Positions 25,281 to 35,384 of a stretch of 64,000 bases of DNA are shown here, piece by piece. Location of the stretch: contig NZ_MKIE01000001.1 of the NCBI RefSeq assembly GCF_001855385.1, positions 186,001 through 250,000 of the forward strand, written 5' to 3'. Made by a program: the position numbers and the translations under genes. Below the pieces are notes generated by a model. The model ran no database searches. It had not been told where the DNA came from and was given only the letters and a program-made list of their open reading frames with translations. The stretch comes from Andreesenia angusta. Its GTDB lineage: Bacteria > Bacillota > Clostridia > Tissierellales > Gottschalkiaceae. Numbering within the stretch: the first letter of the stretch is position 1; each line of letters begins with the position of its first letter.

Positions 25281-26167
25281 ATATCAAACTTCCCAACCGG
25301 ATCAGGGCCTCTCATGATGTCTCTTCTCACTTTGAGCAGTCCATCGCTGTTGGCCCTTACTTCCCAGCGGACAAGCTGTATGTTCCCACCTACAATCTCT
25401 ATTGCGGTTATTATGGTTGGATAGATACAGCAGCCTGTGTTGAAGTACGGAAGGTCTCTCGTCTTAGGGTATTTGAACCTATGGGTATGTCCGCATATGA
25501 GCATCTTCTTTTTCTCTTTTATCCACTTAGAGTAGTTCTTCTCTATCTTATGCCTCTTGTGGATGTTTTTGACCGGGCTCGCTGGGTTCTTGATGCCAAA
25601 TGCATGCAGAAATCTCCAGAAGTACTTTATAGAGAGCATTGTAAGTCTCCAAAGCTGGTCGTTTGGAACGTCGCCTTGATGCCCATGTACAGCCAGTATC
25701 TCCTGCCCTGTACTGCTGTGTCTAAGTACAATTGCCTCTTCTGGCTGTATCCCCTTCAAAAAGTCGTTGAACTCCTCTGTGTACTCATCGTAATTTATGT
25801 AGTAATTTTCCTCTACATATCTGGGGTTTTTCAAAAAAGCGTTGTGGTTTCCGTATATCAGTATAAATCGGTCCTGGTGAAAAAACTTAGCCAGCAAGCT
25901 AAATACATCCGAGTGCGCGTTCTTTATGTGTTTGAAGTCCGAATGCTCCCAAAGCTCGTCTCCGTCTCCAAGCTCCACATATGTAAAGCCGCTCTCATAG
26001 TAGTATTTCAACGCGGAAAGGTAGGTGTTTTCATTTTTAGTAAATTCGTCAGACAGACTTCCGTCTCCTCTATGGCAGTCGCTGAAAAATACGTACTTAG
26101 AGCTTTCGTCAAAGTACTCCACCCTCGCATTCTCATACGCCTTGGTCAACCTTTGAAATGTTCTCAT
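25277..26167 (-). CDS. Cytosolic metallophosphoesterase
   Basis: 296 residues without signal or membrane helix. Metal-site motifs are FSDCHRGDG, LGDGDELWE, YGNHNAFL, VHGHQGD and CGHTHRFK, matching UDP-diacylglucosamine-hydrolase-like and related serine/threonine phosphatase-fold enzymes. Substrate is unknown. The ATG at 26167 overlaps the upstream EAL gene stop in an ATGA, so it is translated from that message. Confidence 0.85.
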   Translation of the reverse strand: MRTFQRLTKAYENARVEYFDESSKYVFFSDCHRGDGSLSDEFTKNENTYLSALKYYYESGFTYVELGDGDELWEHSDFKHIKNAHSDVFSLLAKFFHQDRFILIYGNHNAFLKNPRYVEENYYINYDEYTEEFNDFLKGIQPEEAIVLRHSSTGQEILAVHGHQGDVPNDQLWRLTMLSIKYFWRFLHAFGIKNPASPVKNIHKRHKIEKNYSKWIKEKKKMLICGHTHRFKYPKTRDLPYFNTGCCIYPTIITAIEIVGGNIQLVRWEVRANSDGLLKVRRDIMRGPDPVGKFDI

Positions 26168-27222
26168 CTTAGCTCTACCTCTTTTATTGGCACTTCCTCT
26201 GGCTTCCCGAAAAGATACCCCTGCATAAGGTCCACATCTTTTCCTTTTAGGTAGTTGTACTCCTCTACTGTCTCTATGCCTTCTGCCAAAATAGTTGCGC
26301 CTACTTTTTTTCCGCTGCATATAAACTCGTCCAGCAACTCTTGCTTCTTGCTGTCTAAATGTATCTCTCGTATTATGTTCATTTCGATCTTCATATAGTC
26401 AGGCTTAAGCTGCATAAGCGAGCTTATATTGGAATATCCACTCCCTATATCGTCTAAAGCTGTGGAGTACCCCTTGTCTCTGTAGTAGTCCAGTATCCTG
26501 TTCAAATGTCCAAAGTCTTCCACTTTTTCAGTCTCTACCACTTCGAAAACCATTTGCTCTGGGTCTATACTCTCTTCCCTCAGCACTTTTGCCGTAGATT
26601 GAAGGCATAGCGATGGCTCGTATATGGCAGTCGGGATAAAATTGACAAACAGCCTCTTCTTTATGCCTTGCTTTGAGGCGGCTCTTATGGAAGACTCCCT
26701 GCAGACTCGGTCCAGATAAAACATTAGATCCATTTCTTTGGCCCTTGAAAACAACTCTTCTGGATTCATTATTTTGCCATTCTTCATCATTCCTCTGCTC
26801 AGTGCTTCGTATCCATATATCTCCCCAGTCTTAGCTTCTACTATGGGCTGAAAAAGCGTCTTTATTCTAGACTCCCCTATTATGGAGGCCACCTCTTTCC
26901 CCTGATACAGGCTTTTCCACTCTACAAGCGCTTTATACTGCCTGAGTGAAGAGAACTTCAATGACTCCCCAGCTTTAATCGGCAGGACTTTTACATCTTT
27001 TTGCTCTACAGTGTTGAATACCATATTGCTTAAAAACGATATGAAGTCCTCAAAGTTTAGTCTTTTAATAAAATAGCCTCTGTCTACTTCCCTATAGTCG
27101 TATTTATTGGCCTTGAGTACATTCTCGAATATCTCCCCATGATGCTCAGTGGGAATATCTACGTATGCATCCGTGACATTGAAATCTATTTCAGGCAGTT
27201 TTTCGCATCTTCCACAACTCAT
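26164..27222 (-). CDS. EAL-domain c-di-GMP phosphodiesterase-like protein
   Basis: 352 residues. The first 110 begin with a Cys-x-x-Cys (SCGRCEKLP) and have no recognised domain. The EAL domain (about 115-350) keeps YEALSR, the FVNFIPTAIYEP and VVETEKVED motifs, DDIGSGYSN and AEGIET, so catalysis is plausible. There is no membrane segment. It is the first gene of a two-gene unit with a metallophosphoesterase, which might act on the pGpG product or be unrelated. Confidence 0.87.
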   Translation of the reverse strand: MSCGRCEKLPEIDFNVTDAYVDIPTEHHGEIFENVLKANKYDYREVDRGYFIKRLNFEDFISFLSNMVFNTVEQKDVKVLPIKAGESLKFSSLRQYKALVEWKSLYQGKEVASIIGESRIKTLFQPIVEAKTGEIYGYEALSRGMMKNGKIMNPEELFSRAKEMDLMFYLDRVCRESSIRAASKQGIKKRLFVNFIPTAIYEPSLCLQSTAKVLREESIDPEQMVFEVVETEKVEDFGHLNRILDYYRDKGYSTALDDIGSGYSNISSLMQLKPDYMKIEMNIIREIHLDSKKQELLDEFICSGKKVGATILAEGIETVEEYNYLKGKDVDLMQGYLFGKPEEVPIKEVELR

Positions 27223-27405
27223 ATAGTTAACTCCTCTCTTATCTCTTCAAATTATACCCATCTTACCCCCTCATCAGACTTTTGTAAACTACGTTTTCTC
27301 TGAATAAGTTTAAATTTATTAAGATTTGAAAATATTTGATGTCCCCGCAATGTAAATCTCGGGTATAATAGCATTTATAGACATTACACAAAACAGGAGG
27401 TTGCT

Positions 27406-29406
27406 ATGATACCGTTGCAGTTTAGAAAAAAACTGAGTTTAAAATTCGCTGTTACATCGCTCGCGCTCTTCTTTTTAGTCGGTGGAAGTGCTTCCAGTGG
27501 CAAAGTTGCTAACAAAGACGACTCTATACTTATCCTGGGAAATGAAAACTTGGCACCCATCGTGTACGAAGATAAGGGAAAGTCGGTTGGACTTGCAGTT
27601 GAAATTGCAAAAGAGCTGGAAAATTACATAGGTGTTTCTGTAAAAGTCGAGACCAAGGGATGGTCTGAAGCTCAAGAAATGCTACGAAATGGAGAAGCTG
27701 ACGCCCTCCTACATATAAACAAGACGCCTGAACGCATGAAGGACTTTGAATTTTCAGATCCAATACTCGAGTCCGAAATTTCTATCTTTACAAACAACTC
27801 CGGAATAGAGATATCCGGTGTCGATGCGCTATCTGGACTCAACGTAGGGGTGGAGGACGGAGGGTTCGCAGAGTCCTTTTTAAAGTCCAACCACAATCTG
27901 TCGCTTGTACAAGTCTCCAGCTTAAACGACGGCTTCGATTCACTGAAAAGCGGAGCTATAGATGTGTTCATTGCGGACAAATGGGCGGGGTCTCATGTGC
28001 TGGCCACTCGAGGAATAGAAGGTATTTGGATAACTGGGAATCCTATAGCAAAGCAAACCTCTCATATAGCCGTAAAAAAGGGAGATACAGCTCTCCTTTC
28101 AGCCATAGACAAGTCTCTAAGCAAGTTAAAAGAAGACGGTACCTACCAGCTTATTCTAGACAGCTGGGAGCCTGAGAAAACCATATTCCAGACTAAAGAG
28201 CAAATAAGCAACTACAAGTTGAGGATGGGAATATACGCATCGTCTATAGTGGCCATCATCACAACTGCCTGTGGGTTTGTGCTCTTGGTTCAGCTGAAAA
28301 AAAGCAAGGCTAAACAGAAGCAGATAGAGTACCTTAGCTTTCACGACCAGCTCACTGGTCTCTACAGCCGATATTTCTTTGAGAAAGAAGTCGAGAGGCT
28401 GAGCAATGCCAGCTCTCTTCCACTTAGCTTGATATTGATAGACGTGAACGGCCTTAAGCTCATAAATGATGCTTTTGGGCACAAGAAGGGCGATCTGCTG
28501 CTTAAAAAAGTTTCTGACTCTCTAAAGTCAGAGTGTGGACCTGATGGCATCGTGTGCAGAATAGGCGGTGACGAGTTCACAGTGCTCCTTCCGAACACCG
28601 ACTCTCACAAAGCCAAGGAACTTTCTGAAAACATATGCCGGACTCTTTCTTGTAATTCCGTGGAGTCAATACCGATCACTGCCTCGGCTGGGTACAGCAC
28701 TAAGATACAGGTCGATGAGGATATGTCAGAAGTATTCCGAAAAGCCGAAGACAATATGTACCACAGTAAAACTTCGGAGAAGAAGAGCATAAGGTATAAC
28801 TCTATAAACATAATCATGAAAACACTGTTTGAAAAGACGCCTAGAGAGGAAGCCCACTCTGAACGTGTAAGCGAGCTTTGCAAGGAGATTGCCAACGAAA
28901 TGGGCATGAACCCCATTGAAGCCAATATGCTGAATACAGCTGGACTTCTTCATGACATCGGGAAAATAGCTGTAGGAAACAGCATACTTGACAAAAAAGG
29001 CCCTCTTGACGATCGAGAGTGGACTGAAATGAGAAAGCATCCTGAAATAAGCTACAACATACTGAGTTCTGTGAACGACTACGGGCCGCTTGCCGATGTG
29101 GCTCTGTCCCACCATGAAAGATGGGACGGTGAAGGCTATCCTAGAAAGCTTTCAGGCAAAGAGATTCCGCTTCATGCCAGAATAATAGCGGTAGCCGACA
29201 CCTATGATGCCATGACAAGTAAAAGATCCTATAGAAACGCAATGAATCCAGAGTACGCCATGGCTGAAATCAAAAAAAACTCTGGAAAGCAATTCGACCC
29301 TGAAGTTGTCGAAGTCTTTTCAAGAGTTTTTGAGAAAATCCTCAGTGAAGAAAATTCAAGCCTGTCTGAGGATATGTCTAAAGCTGAGGTTCCATGTCTC
29401 AACTAG
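27406..29406 (+). CDS. Periplasmic-binding sensor - GGDEF - HD-GYP protein
   Basis: 666 residues. A signal/anchor helix (about 13-30) leads to an SBP_bac_3 domain (about 45-270). Its motif [20 protein letters not shown] resembles amino-acid-binding proteins. A second transmembrane helix lies near 275-297. The GGDEF domain (about 310-460) has [12 protein letters not shown], and the HD-GYP domain (about 470-650) has [21 protein letters not shown] and ADTYDAM. It may therefore both make and break c-di-GMP in response to an external solute. Its start follows the promoter-like TATAAT at 27364-27369. Confidence 0.93.
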   Translation: MIPLQFRKKLSLKFAVTSLALFFLVGGSASSGKVANKDDSILILGNENLAPIVYEDKGKSVGLAVEIAKELENYIGVSVKVETKGWSEAQEMLRNGEADALLHINKTPERMKDFEFSDPILESEISIFTNNSGIEISGVDALSGLNVGVEDGGFAESFLKSNHNLSLVQVSSLNDGFDSLKSGAIDVFIADKWAGSHVLATRGIEGIWITGNPIAKQTSHIAVKKGDTALLSAIDKSLSKLKEDGTYQLILDSWEPEKTIFQTKEQISNYKLRMGIYASSIVAIITTACGFVLLVQLKKSKAKQKQIEYLSFHDQLTGLYSRYFFEKEVERLSNASSLPLSLILIDVNGLKLINDAFGHKKGDLLLKKVSDSLKSECGPDGIVCRIGGDEFTVLLPNTDSHKAKELSENICRTLSCNSVESIPITASAGYSTKIQVDEDMSEVFRKAEDNMYHSKTSEKKSIRYNSINIIMKTLFEKTPREEAHSERVSELCKEIANEMGMNPIEANMLNTAGLLHDIGKIAVGNSILDKKGPLDDREWTEMRKHPEISYNILSSVNDYGPLADVALSHHERWDGEGYPRKLSGKEIPLHARIIAVADTYDAMTSKRSYRNAMNPEYAMAEIKKNSGKQFDPEVVEVFSRVFEKILSEENSSLSEDMSKAEVPCLN

Positions 29407-31118
29407 AGAGTGAACTTGGATATTTCAGCCTTCAATTTCTCAGCGCTTGCGTTTGTATTTTCTGCAAGTGCGAGAATTTCACTTAGGCTATGTGCGGCTG
29501 AGTTTGTCCGTCCTGCAATATCAGTAGTCCCCTCTGCCCCCTCTCCAGATGCAACTGTGACTGCCTCTATCGTCTGAACTATTTCATGTATAGAGGCCAG
29601 CAGTTCCTCGGAAGTCGAGCTGAAGTCTGATACAAGTCCATCTACAAATTTTGCGTCTTCATCGTATCTGTCAGCAACTTCGATAAGAGTGCTGTAATCC
29701 TCCTGAACATCTGTGGACATAAAGCTTAAAAGGCTGCCAGAATTGCTCGCAAGGCTCTTTACAGTGTCTGTAACTTTCCCAGTTATGTTCTGTATCTGTG
29801 TAACTGTGTCCTTGGACTGCTCTGCTAGCTTCCTGATCTCATCCGCTACAACAGCGAATCCCCTTCCAGCTTCTCCAGCCCTTGAGGCCTCTATGGCCGC
29901 GTTTAACGCAAGCAAGTTCGTCTGCTCTGTAATCTGCATTATTGCGTCTGAAAGCAAATTTATCTGCTCTACAACTTTAGATTCCTCTATGGACTTCTCA
30001 AGCTCAAACTTTGTCTCGTTGAAAATTGTCATAGCCTTCTGCTGTGCATCTACTACGTTCTTCTTTGTTTCCACAGCTCTCCCAGCTATTCTCTCAGCGT
30101 TTATCGCCCCGTCTTGGGCCTTTTCAGCAATAGAAAGCACTGCCTTCTCCATCTCCTGTGCAGTTGTGGCCATCTCCTCCGAGGAAGCCGCAGTTTCTTC
30201 TGTTCCTGCCGAAAGCTCTTCGGTAGTTGCAGACATCCCCTCCATCTCCTGACTTAGCTCTGAAATATTCTTCTCCATCGATAAAACAGTCGATTCAACC
30301 GAAGCAGCCTCTAGCTTTACATTCCCTATAAGCTCAGCCATGGCTTGCTTCATCTTTTCAGTGGCCCTTGCAAGCTTTCCTATTTCGTCTTTTCTAGACA
30401 GATACTTGTCTGAAACACTGTTTGACAAATCCCCCTGTCCTATAAGCTCCAGCATATCCACTGTCTTTCCTAGAGGTATAACTATGTTTCTTGAGACCAC
30501 CGACGTTACAAGAACAGCTACCACAAGCACAAGAACTATCACTATAGTTAGAAAAATTATAGTGCTGCTGTAGATTCTACTGTTCTCACTGCGCATGGTT
30601 TCGGCCTGCTCTGAGTTGTAGTCGTTAAAAGCCCTCACAGCCGACTGATAATCCTCTAGCGTGCCTTTGTTTTCAACAAAATACTTGTAAGCCCCTTTAT
30701 GATCCTCTGAACTCAGCAAATCCAGTGTCTTATCTATAGTTTCTCTCCACTTGACCAAGCCTGACTCCAGATCAGCGTAAAGCTCTTTCTGCTTCTGATC
30801 TACAGAAAGACGCTTTAACTCTTCCATGTTCTTGTTAGCCTTTTCTTTTCTGCTCTCTATGTCCGAAATTATCTCCTTTTCAAATCCATCCGACTCGTCT
30901 ATTATGAGCGCATATAAATTGGCACTGTTCGCCCTTGTATGAGTCCTGAGGTCCCCACCTGCCTCTAGTACCTTTAAATTCTTGTTGTAAAGAGACTCAA
31001 AGTTTCCATTGGCTACTTGAAAGCTCCTTATCCCCAGAAACGCCATAACACCTATGAAAAAAATCATTATTGCAGACAATCCAAAAACTTTAAACTTCAC
31101 CTGTAAATTACTTAGCAC
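29403..31118 (-). CDS. Methyl-accepting chemotaxis protein with four-helix-bundle sensor
   Basis: 571 residues. Helices at about 11-29 and 186-208 bracket a 4HB_MCP sensor ([27 protein letters not shown]), followed by HAMP ([13 protein letters not shown]). The signalling domain has the tip motif [43 protein letters not shown] at 31118 is the likely start, with AGGGGG upstream. It ends four bases inside the convergent GGDEF/HD-GYP gene. Confidence 0.92.
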   Translation of the reverse strand: MLSNLQVKFKVFGLSAIMIFFIGVMAFLGIRSFQVANGNFESLYNKNLKVLEAGGDLRTHTRANSANLYALIIDESDGFEKEIISDIESRKEKANKNMEELKRLSVDQKQKELYADLESGLVKWRETIDKTLDLLSSEDHKGAYKYFVENKGTLEDYQSAVRAFNDYNSEQAETMRSENSRIYSSTIIFLTIVIVLVLVVAVLVTSVVSRNIVIPLGKTVDMLELIGQGDLSNSVSDKYLSRKDEIGKLARATEKMKQAMAELIGNVKLEAASVESTVLSMEKNISELSQEMEGMSATTEELSAGTEETAASSEEMATTAQEMEKAVLSIAEKAQDGAINAERIAGRAVETKKNVVDAQQKAMTIFNETKFELEKSIEESKVVEQINLLSDAIMQITEQTNLLALNAAIEASRAGEAGRGFAVVADEIRKLAEQSKDTVTQIQNITGKVTDTVKSLASNSGSLLSFMSTDVQEDYSTLIEVADRYDEDAKFVDGLVSDFSSTSEELLASIHEIVQTIEAVTVASGEGAEGTTDIAGRTNSAAHSLSEILALAENTNASAEKLKAEISKFTL

Positions 31119-31231
31119 TATATACCCCCTGATTTTTTAAGACTTAATGCCAAATTATATCAGTATATTTTACTCGGCATTCATTCTGATTATAGCACTC
31201 AGCCTTGATCCTGACTACAGTAAAGTTAAAG

Positions 31232-31924
31232 CTACCTGACAATCTGCTCCTCTATCTTTTTCCTCATTTCCAGCATTCCCTCTACACTAGGATTCCCTAT
31301 GTAGCTGTTTTCTAGAACTGCTTTTATATTGGCAGGCTTGTCGCTCAGTATCACGATTCTATTTGAAATCTCTATAGCCTCATCTATGTCGTGAGTTACG
31401 AATATGCAGGTCCTGTTCTCAGAAGCCGCAACTTCTTTTATCAAGTCCATCATCACCTTCTTGTTGGCCGCATCCACAGAGGAGAGCGGCTCATCCATAA
31501 GCATAATCGAAGATGAGTATATAAGCGCCCTCAGGATTCCTACCCTCTTTCGGATTCCTCCGCTCAGCTTCTTAGGGTAGTATTCCCTGTACTTCATCAG
31601 ACCTGCTCTTTCTAAAAGCTGGTCTATTCCGTTTTCTTTCCCTTCCGCTGCCTTACCCAGTACAAACTCTAGGTTTTCTGCAACCGTCCTCCACGGTATA
31701 AGCCTGTCCTCCTGAAACACAAACGATATGTCTTCCCCAGAGAAGCCTTCTACTGTTCCCGAGTCTGCCACTTCAATACCTGCGAGAATTTTTAACACTG
31801 TGGTCTTGCCACACCCTGAAGGACCCAGAAGGCAAGTCGTTTTTCCAGCCGCAAATTCCACAGAGATGTTATCCAGGACCTTCAGGTCCCCGTAGCTTTT
31901 TGATACGTCTTCAATTTTGTACAT
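31232..31924 (-). CDS. SsuB/TauB-like ABC ATPase linked to a hydrogenase operon
   Basis: 230 residues. Walker A LGPSGCGKTTVL, Q-loop FVFQEDRLIPW, signature LSGGIRKRV and Walker B IMLMDEPLSSVD are intact. The frame is open further upstream, but the ATG at 31924 lies 5 bases beyond the permease stop, has GGATGTGA in front and gives the normal family length. The gene is last in the operon that begins with the NuoF/GltD-like gene at 37210. The imported substrate is unknown. Confidence 0.86.
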   Translation of the reverse strand: MYKIEDVSKSYGDLKVLDNISVEFAAGKTTCLLGPSGCGKTTVLKILAGIEVADSGTVEGFSGEDISFVFQEDRLIPWRTVAENLEFVLGKAAEGKENGIDQLLERAGLMKYREYYPKKLSGGIRKRVGILRALIYSSSIMLMDEPLSSVDAANKKVMMDLIKEVAASENRTCIFVTHDIDEAIEISNRIVILSDKPANIKAVLENSYIGNPSVEGMLEMRKKIEEQIVR

Positions 31925-31928
31925 ACAA

Positions 31929-32687
31929 TCACATCCATTCCCTAGAGTCAAATCTCCGTTTAACCATATCCACTATCATGTTCAGAGATTTGGATAGCGC
32001 CAGTATAATCACTACCCAGGCAAATACCCCGGGAGTGTTAAGATATGCCCTCTCCACTTGAAGATTCGCTCCTACCGAAAACTCGGGCTGCGAAAGCACT
32101 TCACCTGCCACCACCATCTTGAGCGTAATCGAGACAGTGGTGGAGGATATATCGAAAATCCCTCTTGCTATAGATGGAGCGTATATCTCCCTGAACACAA
32201 CCAGCTTTCTGACTTTGTACACCTCTGCCATCTCGACTATCTCCTTGTCCACTCCATCAATGGAAGCCATCACGTTGTCGTATAGCACAGGAAACGACAC
32301 CAGGAGCCCTACAAAAACGGGAACAAGCGAGTTCTGAAGCCATATGATGGCGAGGATTATGACTGCAATGACGGGGACAGCACCAAGAAAGTCCACAGCA
32401 AGCCCCAAGGCAATACGACATGCCTTGATATACTTCGAAAGAATACCACAGACAAAAGCGAAAAGTGCTGCAGCAATGACCCCTGCAACACTCCTCCCTG
32501 CTGTGCATAGCACCGCTATATAGAATCCCGACTCAGACGCGATCTCCAAAAGGCTCCTTATCGTGGCCACTGGCGATGGGACGAGCACTTCTCTGTTCAC
32601 TGCAACAGATACGACATTCCAGATCACAACCATGCCCAAGACTGATAGAACCTTCAGTTCCCTATCTTTCATAGTATATTTCTTCAT
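31929..32687 (-). CDS. SsuC/TauC-like ABC permease linked to a hydrogenase operon
   Basis: 252 residues with about six membrane helices and the coupling loop VYKVRKLVVFREIYAPSIARGIFDISSTTVS typical of BPD_transp_1. GGAGG lies 11 bases before the ATG at 32687; a later ATG at 32672 is possible. It overlaps the binding-protein gene by 26 bases, showing co-translation. Its helix order resembles nitrate/sulfonate/taurine permeases, but no specific substrate motif is recognised. Confidence 0.84.
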   Translation of the reverse strand: MKKYTMKDRELKVLSVLGMVVIWNVVSVAVNREVLVPSPVATIRSLLEIASESGFYIAVLCTAGRSVAGVIAAALFAFVCGILSKYIKACRIALGLAVDFLGAVPVIAVIILAIIWLQNSLVPVFVGLLVSFPVLYDNVMASIDGVDKEIVEMAEVYKVRKLVVFREIYAPSIARGIFDISSTTVSITLKMVVAGEVLSQPEFSVGANLQVERAYLNTPGVFAWVVIILALSKSLNMIVDMVKRRFDSREWM

Positions 32688-33630
32688 CTGGAATCGATCC
32701 TCCAATAAACTCAGGGTCAAAATCCATAACAGATTTGTAGTAAGCTCTGTATTCACTTAAAGACTCTCCTACAGAAAACTGCCCTATGTTCATTCTGCCT
32801 ATGCCGTTTACAATTGATTCGCTGTCTGGTCCAAGAGAATGCTCCTCCGATATAGTTCCAAGCTCTTCCGGATTCTCCAGTGCCCACTCTATGCTCTTGC
32901 TGTACTCTTCAAGAAATTTCTCCACGAACTCAGGGTCCTCTTCCACAAGCTCTTTCTTTACCACCAGGCATGACTGTGGATAGCCTTTTTCCACTTTGTT
33001 GGCCTCCGCCCACAGCTTGTTTATGTCGAACAGAACTTTCAGGTCCTTGTTCTTCGCAAGAGCAGATGACAGGGCAGGCTCCGGAAGCAGACCAATCGAA
33101 GTCTTGCCTGATACAAGGAGTGGAGCCACTTCGGCCGCAGAGTTCATATACTCTAAATCCATATCCACCTCCGGGTCTATCCCCTCTTCTGCAAGGACCA
33201 TGTTTAGCACAAGTTCCGGAGTCAGCCCTTTTCCGAATGTCTGCACCGTCTTGCCCTTCAGACCGTCAAGAGACTCCATAGCCTCGGTCCCCACAATATA
33301 TAGGTTCCCCCATGTAGCTGTGCCGGCTATCACATAGTCAGCACCTTTTGCTCTCGCCTGTGCGGCCAGGTTCGTCGGAACGATGGCCATATCGGCCTCT
33401 CCCTGTATTATGCTTGATGCTAGAAGGTCTGGAGAAGATATGATCTCATACTCCACGTCTCTTCCCATTTCAGGCTTCTCCGAGATCATACTCCCTGCCG
33501 TAATGGCAGTGACACCTTCCATAAACTTAAATACAACAGGCTCCGCTGGCTTTTCTGAAGCTTTTTCAGAGCATCCTGTGGCAAATGCAGCGATCATTAG
33601 GACCAGTATCGTCATTACAGTCTTTTTCAT
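32662..33630 (-). CDS. Substrate-binding lipoprotein of the hydrogenase-linked ABC importer
   Basis: 322 residues. The signal peptide ends in AFATGCSEK, with the lipidated Cys about residue 20. The mature protein has the two-lobe NMT1/TauA-like pattern (EGEADMAIVPTNLAAQARAKGADYVIAGT). The ATG at 33630 overlaps the hydrogenase stop as ATGA and has GGAGAAGC upstream, so translation is directly coupled to the hydrogenase. The ligand is not recognisable. The tight linkage makes a substrate or cofactor role near the hydrogenase possible. Confidence 0.86.
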   Translation of the reverse strand: MKKTVMTILVLMIAAFATGCSEKASEKPAEPVVFKFMEGVTAITAGSMISEKPEMGRDVEYEIISSPDLLASSIIQGEADMAIVPTNLAAQARAKGADYVIAGTATWGNLYIVGTEAMESLDGLKGKTVQTFGKGLTPELVLNMVLAEEGIDPEVDMDLEYMNSAAEVAPLLVSGKTSIGLLPEPALSSALAKNKDLKVLFDINKLWAEANKVEKGYPQSCLVVKKELVEEDPEFVEKFLEEYSKSIEWALENPEELGTISEEHSLGPDSESIVNGIGRMNIGQFSVGESLSEYRAYYKSVMDFDPEFIGGSIPDEEIYYER

Positions 33631-35384
33631 CGCTTCTCCACCTTCTTTTCGCAGCACTTCGGATTCAGCTCCCATTCGCTTTTGTCTGTATGAAGCAGTT
33701 CGTGCGACTTCTCTGAAAGCGGCTCTCCAAGGTAATCCTCATAGCACTTTATAATCGAAGGGTTCTCGTGCGAGAACCTTATCTCGTTTAGCTTGTCAAG
33801 CCCGTAGAGTACCTCTGATCTTTCGCATGCAAGCTCTTGGCCTTCGCATATAGGCTGGCCTCCGCCTCCTGCGCAGCCGCCTGGACAGGCCATTATCTCC
33901 ACAAAGTCATACTCCACCTCTCCACTTCTTATGGCTTCAATCAGCTTTCTGGCGTTTCCAAGTCCGCTGGCTATTGCTACCTTTATTTCTATTCCGTCTA
34001 TGTTGAATACAGATTCTTTCCATCCGTCCATACCTCTTACGTCCTTGAACGCGTCTGGGTCTGGATTCTTACCTGTTACAAGGTAGTATGCACTCCTCAA
34101 GGCGGCCTCCATAACCCCTCCTGTAGCCCCGAATATGACGGCAGCTCCTGATGCAATCCCAAACGGGGTGTCCAGCTCCTCCTCAGGAAGATGCTCGACC
34201 TGTATGTTCTCAGACCTTATAAGCCTTTCGACCTCCCTTGTCGTAAGTACCACATCCACGTCTCTTCCAGAGCCAGCTGAATTTACAGCCGGAACCTCCG
34301 CCTCGTATTTCTTTGCGACGCATGGCATTATGGATACAGAGAATATCTTGCTTGGATCGATGTTGAGCAGCTTTGCATAGTACGTCTTCGCTATGGCTCC
34401 AAACATCTGCTGGGGCGACTTGGCTGTAGACAGCTGCTTCACCATGTCAGGGTGCTGGCTTTTTACAAACCTGATCCAGCCTGGGCAGCATGAAGTGAAA
34501 ATCGGGAACTTCTCGTTTTCTTTGTTTTTAAGCCTCTTTATAAATTCGCTTCCCTCTTCCATTATTGTCAGGTCGGCGGTGAAACTTGTGTCGAAAATGT
34601 AGTCAAAGCCCACTCTTCTGAGTGCGGCTGCAAGCCTCTTTACAGTCGCCTGTTCACGCTTGAGCCCGAAATACTCTCCCCAAGACGTTCTCACGGCCGG
34701 AGCTATCTGGACTAGCACGGTCTTCTCTGGATCTGCAAGAGCCTGCATCACCTGGTCTATGTCGTCTCTCTCCCTGAGAGCCCCTGTAGGGCAGTGCGTG
34801 ATGCACTGTCCGCAGAGCGAACAGTTCGACTCCTCTATCCTTATATTTCCCGACACGTCCACATCTGTTCTAGACCCAGTCCCGGCCACGTCCCATATGT
34901 GAAGGTCCTGTATCTTGTCGCACACCTGTATACACCTCATGCACTTTATGCACTTTTCGTAGTCCCTTACAAGCGGAAACCCCTCCGTCCACTTCTCCTT
35001 TGAAAGCTTCTTCTTGTACGGCAAGTCTATTATGCCAAGGTCGTTTGAAATAGTCTGAAGAAGACAGTTTCTACTTCTGACACATGTAGCGCAGTTGGAG
35101 TCGTGCTGGGAGAGGATCAGCTCTACGTTCACCTTTCTGGCCTCCCTGACTTTAGGGCTGTTTGTGTATATCACCATGCCCTCCTCTACCACGTTGTTGC
35201 AGGAAGTCACTAGCCTCTCTCGACCCTCTATCTCGACTACGCACACTCTGCAGGCCCCTATTTCGTTAAGCCCCTCCATGTAGCAGAGTTTCGGAATTGA
35301 AATATGGCATTTCTTTGCAGCATCCATTATAGTAGTTCCCTCAGGTACTTCAATACTGTACTTGTCTATATTTATATTTACCAT
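33627..35384 (-). CDS. hydA: [FeFe] hydrogenase, monomeric multi-cluster type
   Basis: 585 residues. An N-terminal plant-type [2Fe-2S] domain has Cys34, 45, 48 and 62. A His-Cys3 [4Fe-4S] site has His94, Cys98, 101 and 107. Two [4Fe-4S] ferredoxin clusters have Cys145/148/151/155 and 188/191/194/198. The H-cluster domain keeps TSCCPGW (297-303), MPCVAKK (353-359) and the C-terminal ACPGGCAGGGGQP motif, so the active site looks complete. The enzyme makes or uses H2 in the cytosol. The upstream NuoF/GltD-like gene, overlapping by 7 bases, suggests NAD(P)H-linked electron delivery. The maturases HydE, HydF and HydG are not in the window. Confidence 0.95.
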   Translation of the reverse strand: MVNINIDKYSIEVPEGTTIMDAAKKCHISIPKLCYMEGLNEIGACRVCVVEIEGRERLVTSCNNVVEEGMVIYTNSPKVREARKVNVELILSQHDSNCATCVRSRNCLLQTISNDLGIIDLPYKKKLSKEKWTEGFPLVRDYEKCIKCMRCIQVCDKIQDLHIWDVAGTGSRTDVDVSGNIRIEESNCSLCGQCITHCPTGALRERDDIDQVMQALADPEKTVLVQIAPAVRTSWGEYFGLKREQATVKRLAAALRRVGFDYIFDTSFTADLTIMEEGSEFIKRLKNKENEKFPIFTSCCPGWIRFVKSQHPDMVKQLSTAKSPQQMFGAIAKTYYAKLLNIDPSKIFSVSIMPCVAKKYEAEVPAVNSAGSGRDVDVVLTTREVERLIRSENIQVEHLPEEELDTPFGIASGAAVIFGATGGVMEAALRSAYYLVTGKNPDPDAFKDVRGMDGWKESVFNIDGIEIKVAIASGLGNARKLIEAIRSGEVEYDFVEIMACPGGCAGGGGQPICEGQELACERSEVLYGLDKLNEIRFSHENPSIIKCYEDYLGEPLSEKSHELLHTDKSEWELNPKCCEKKVEKR

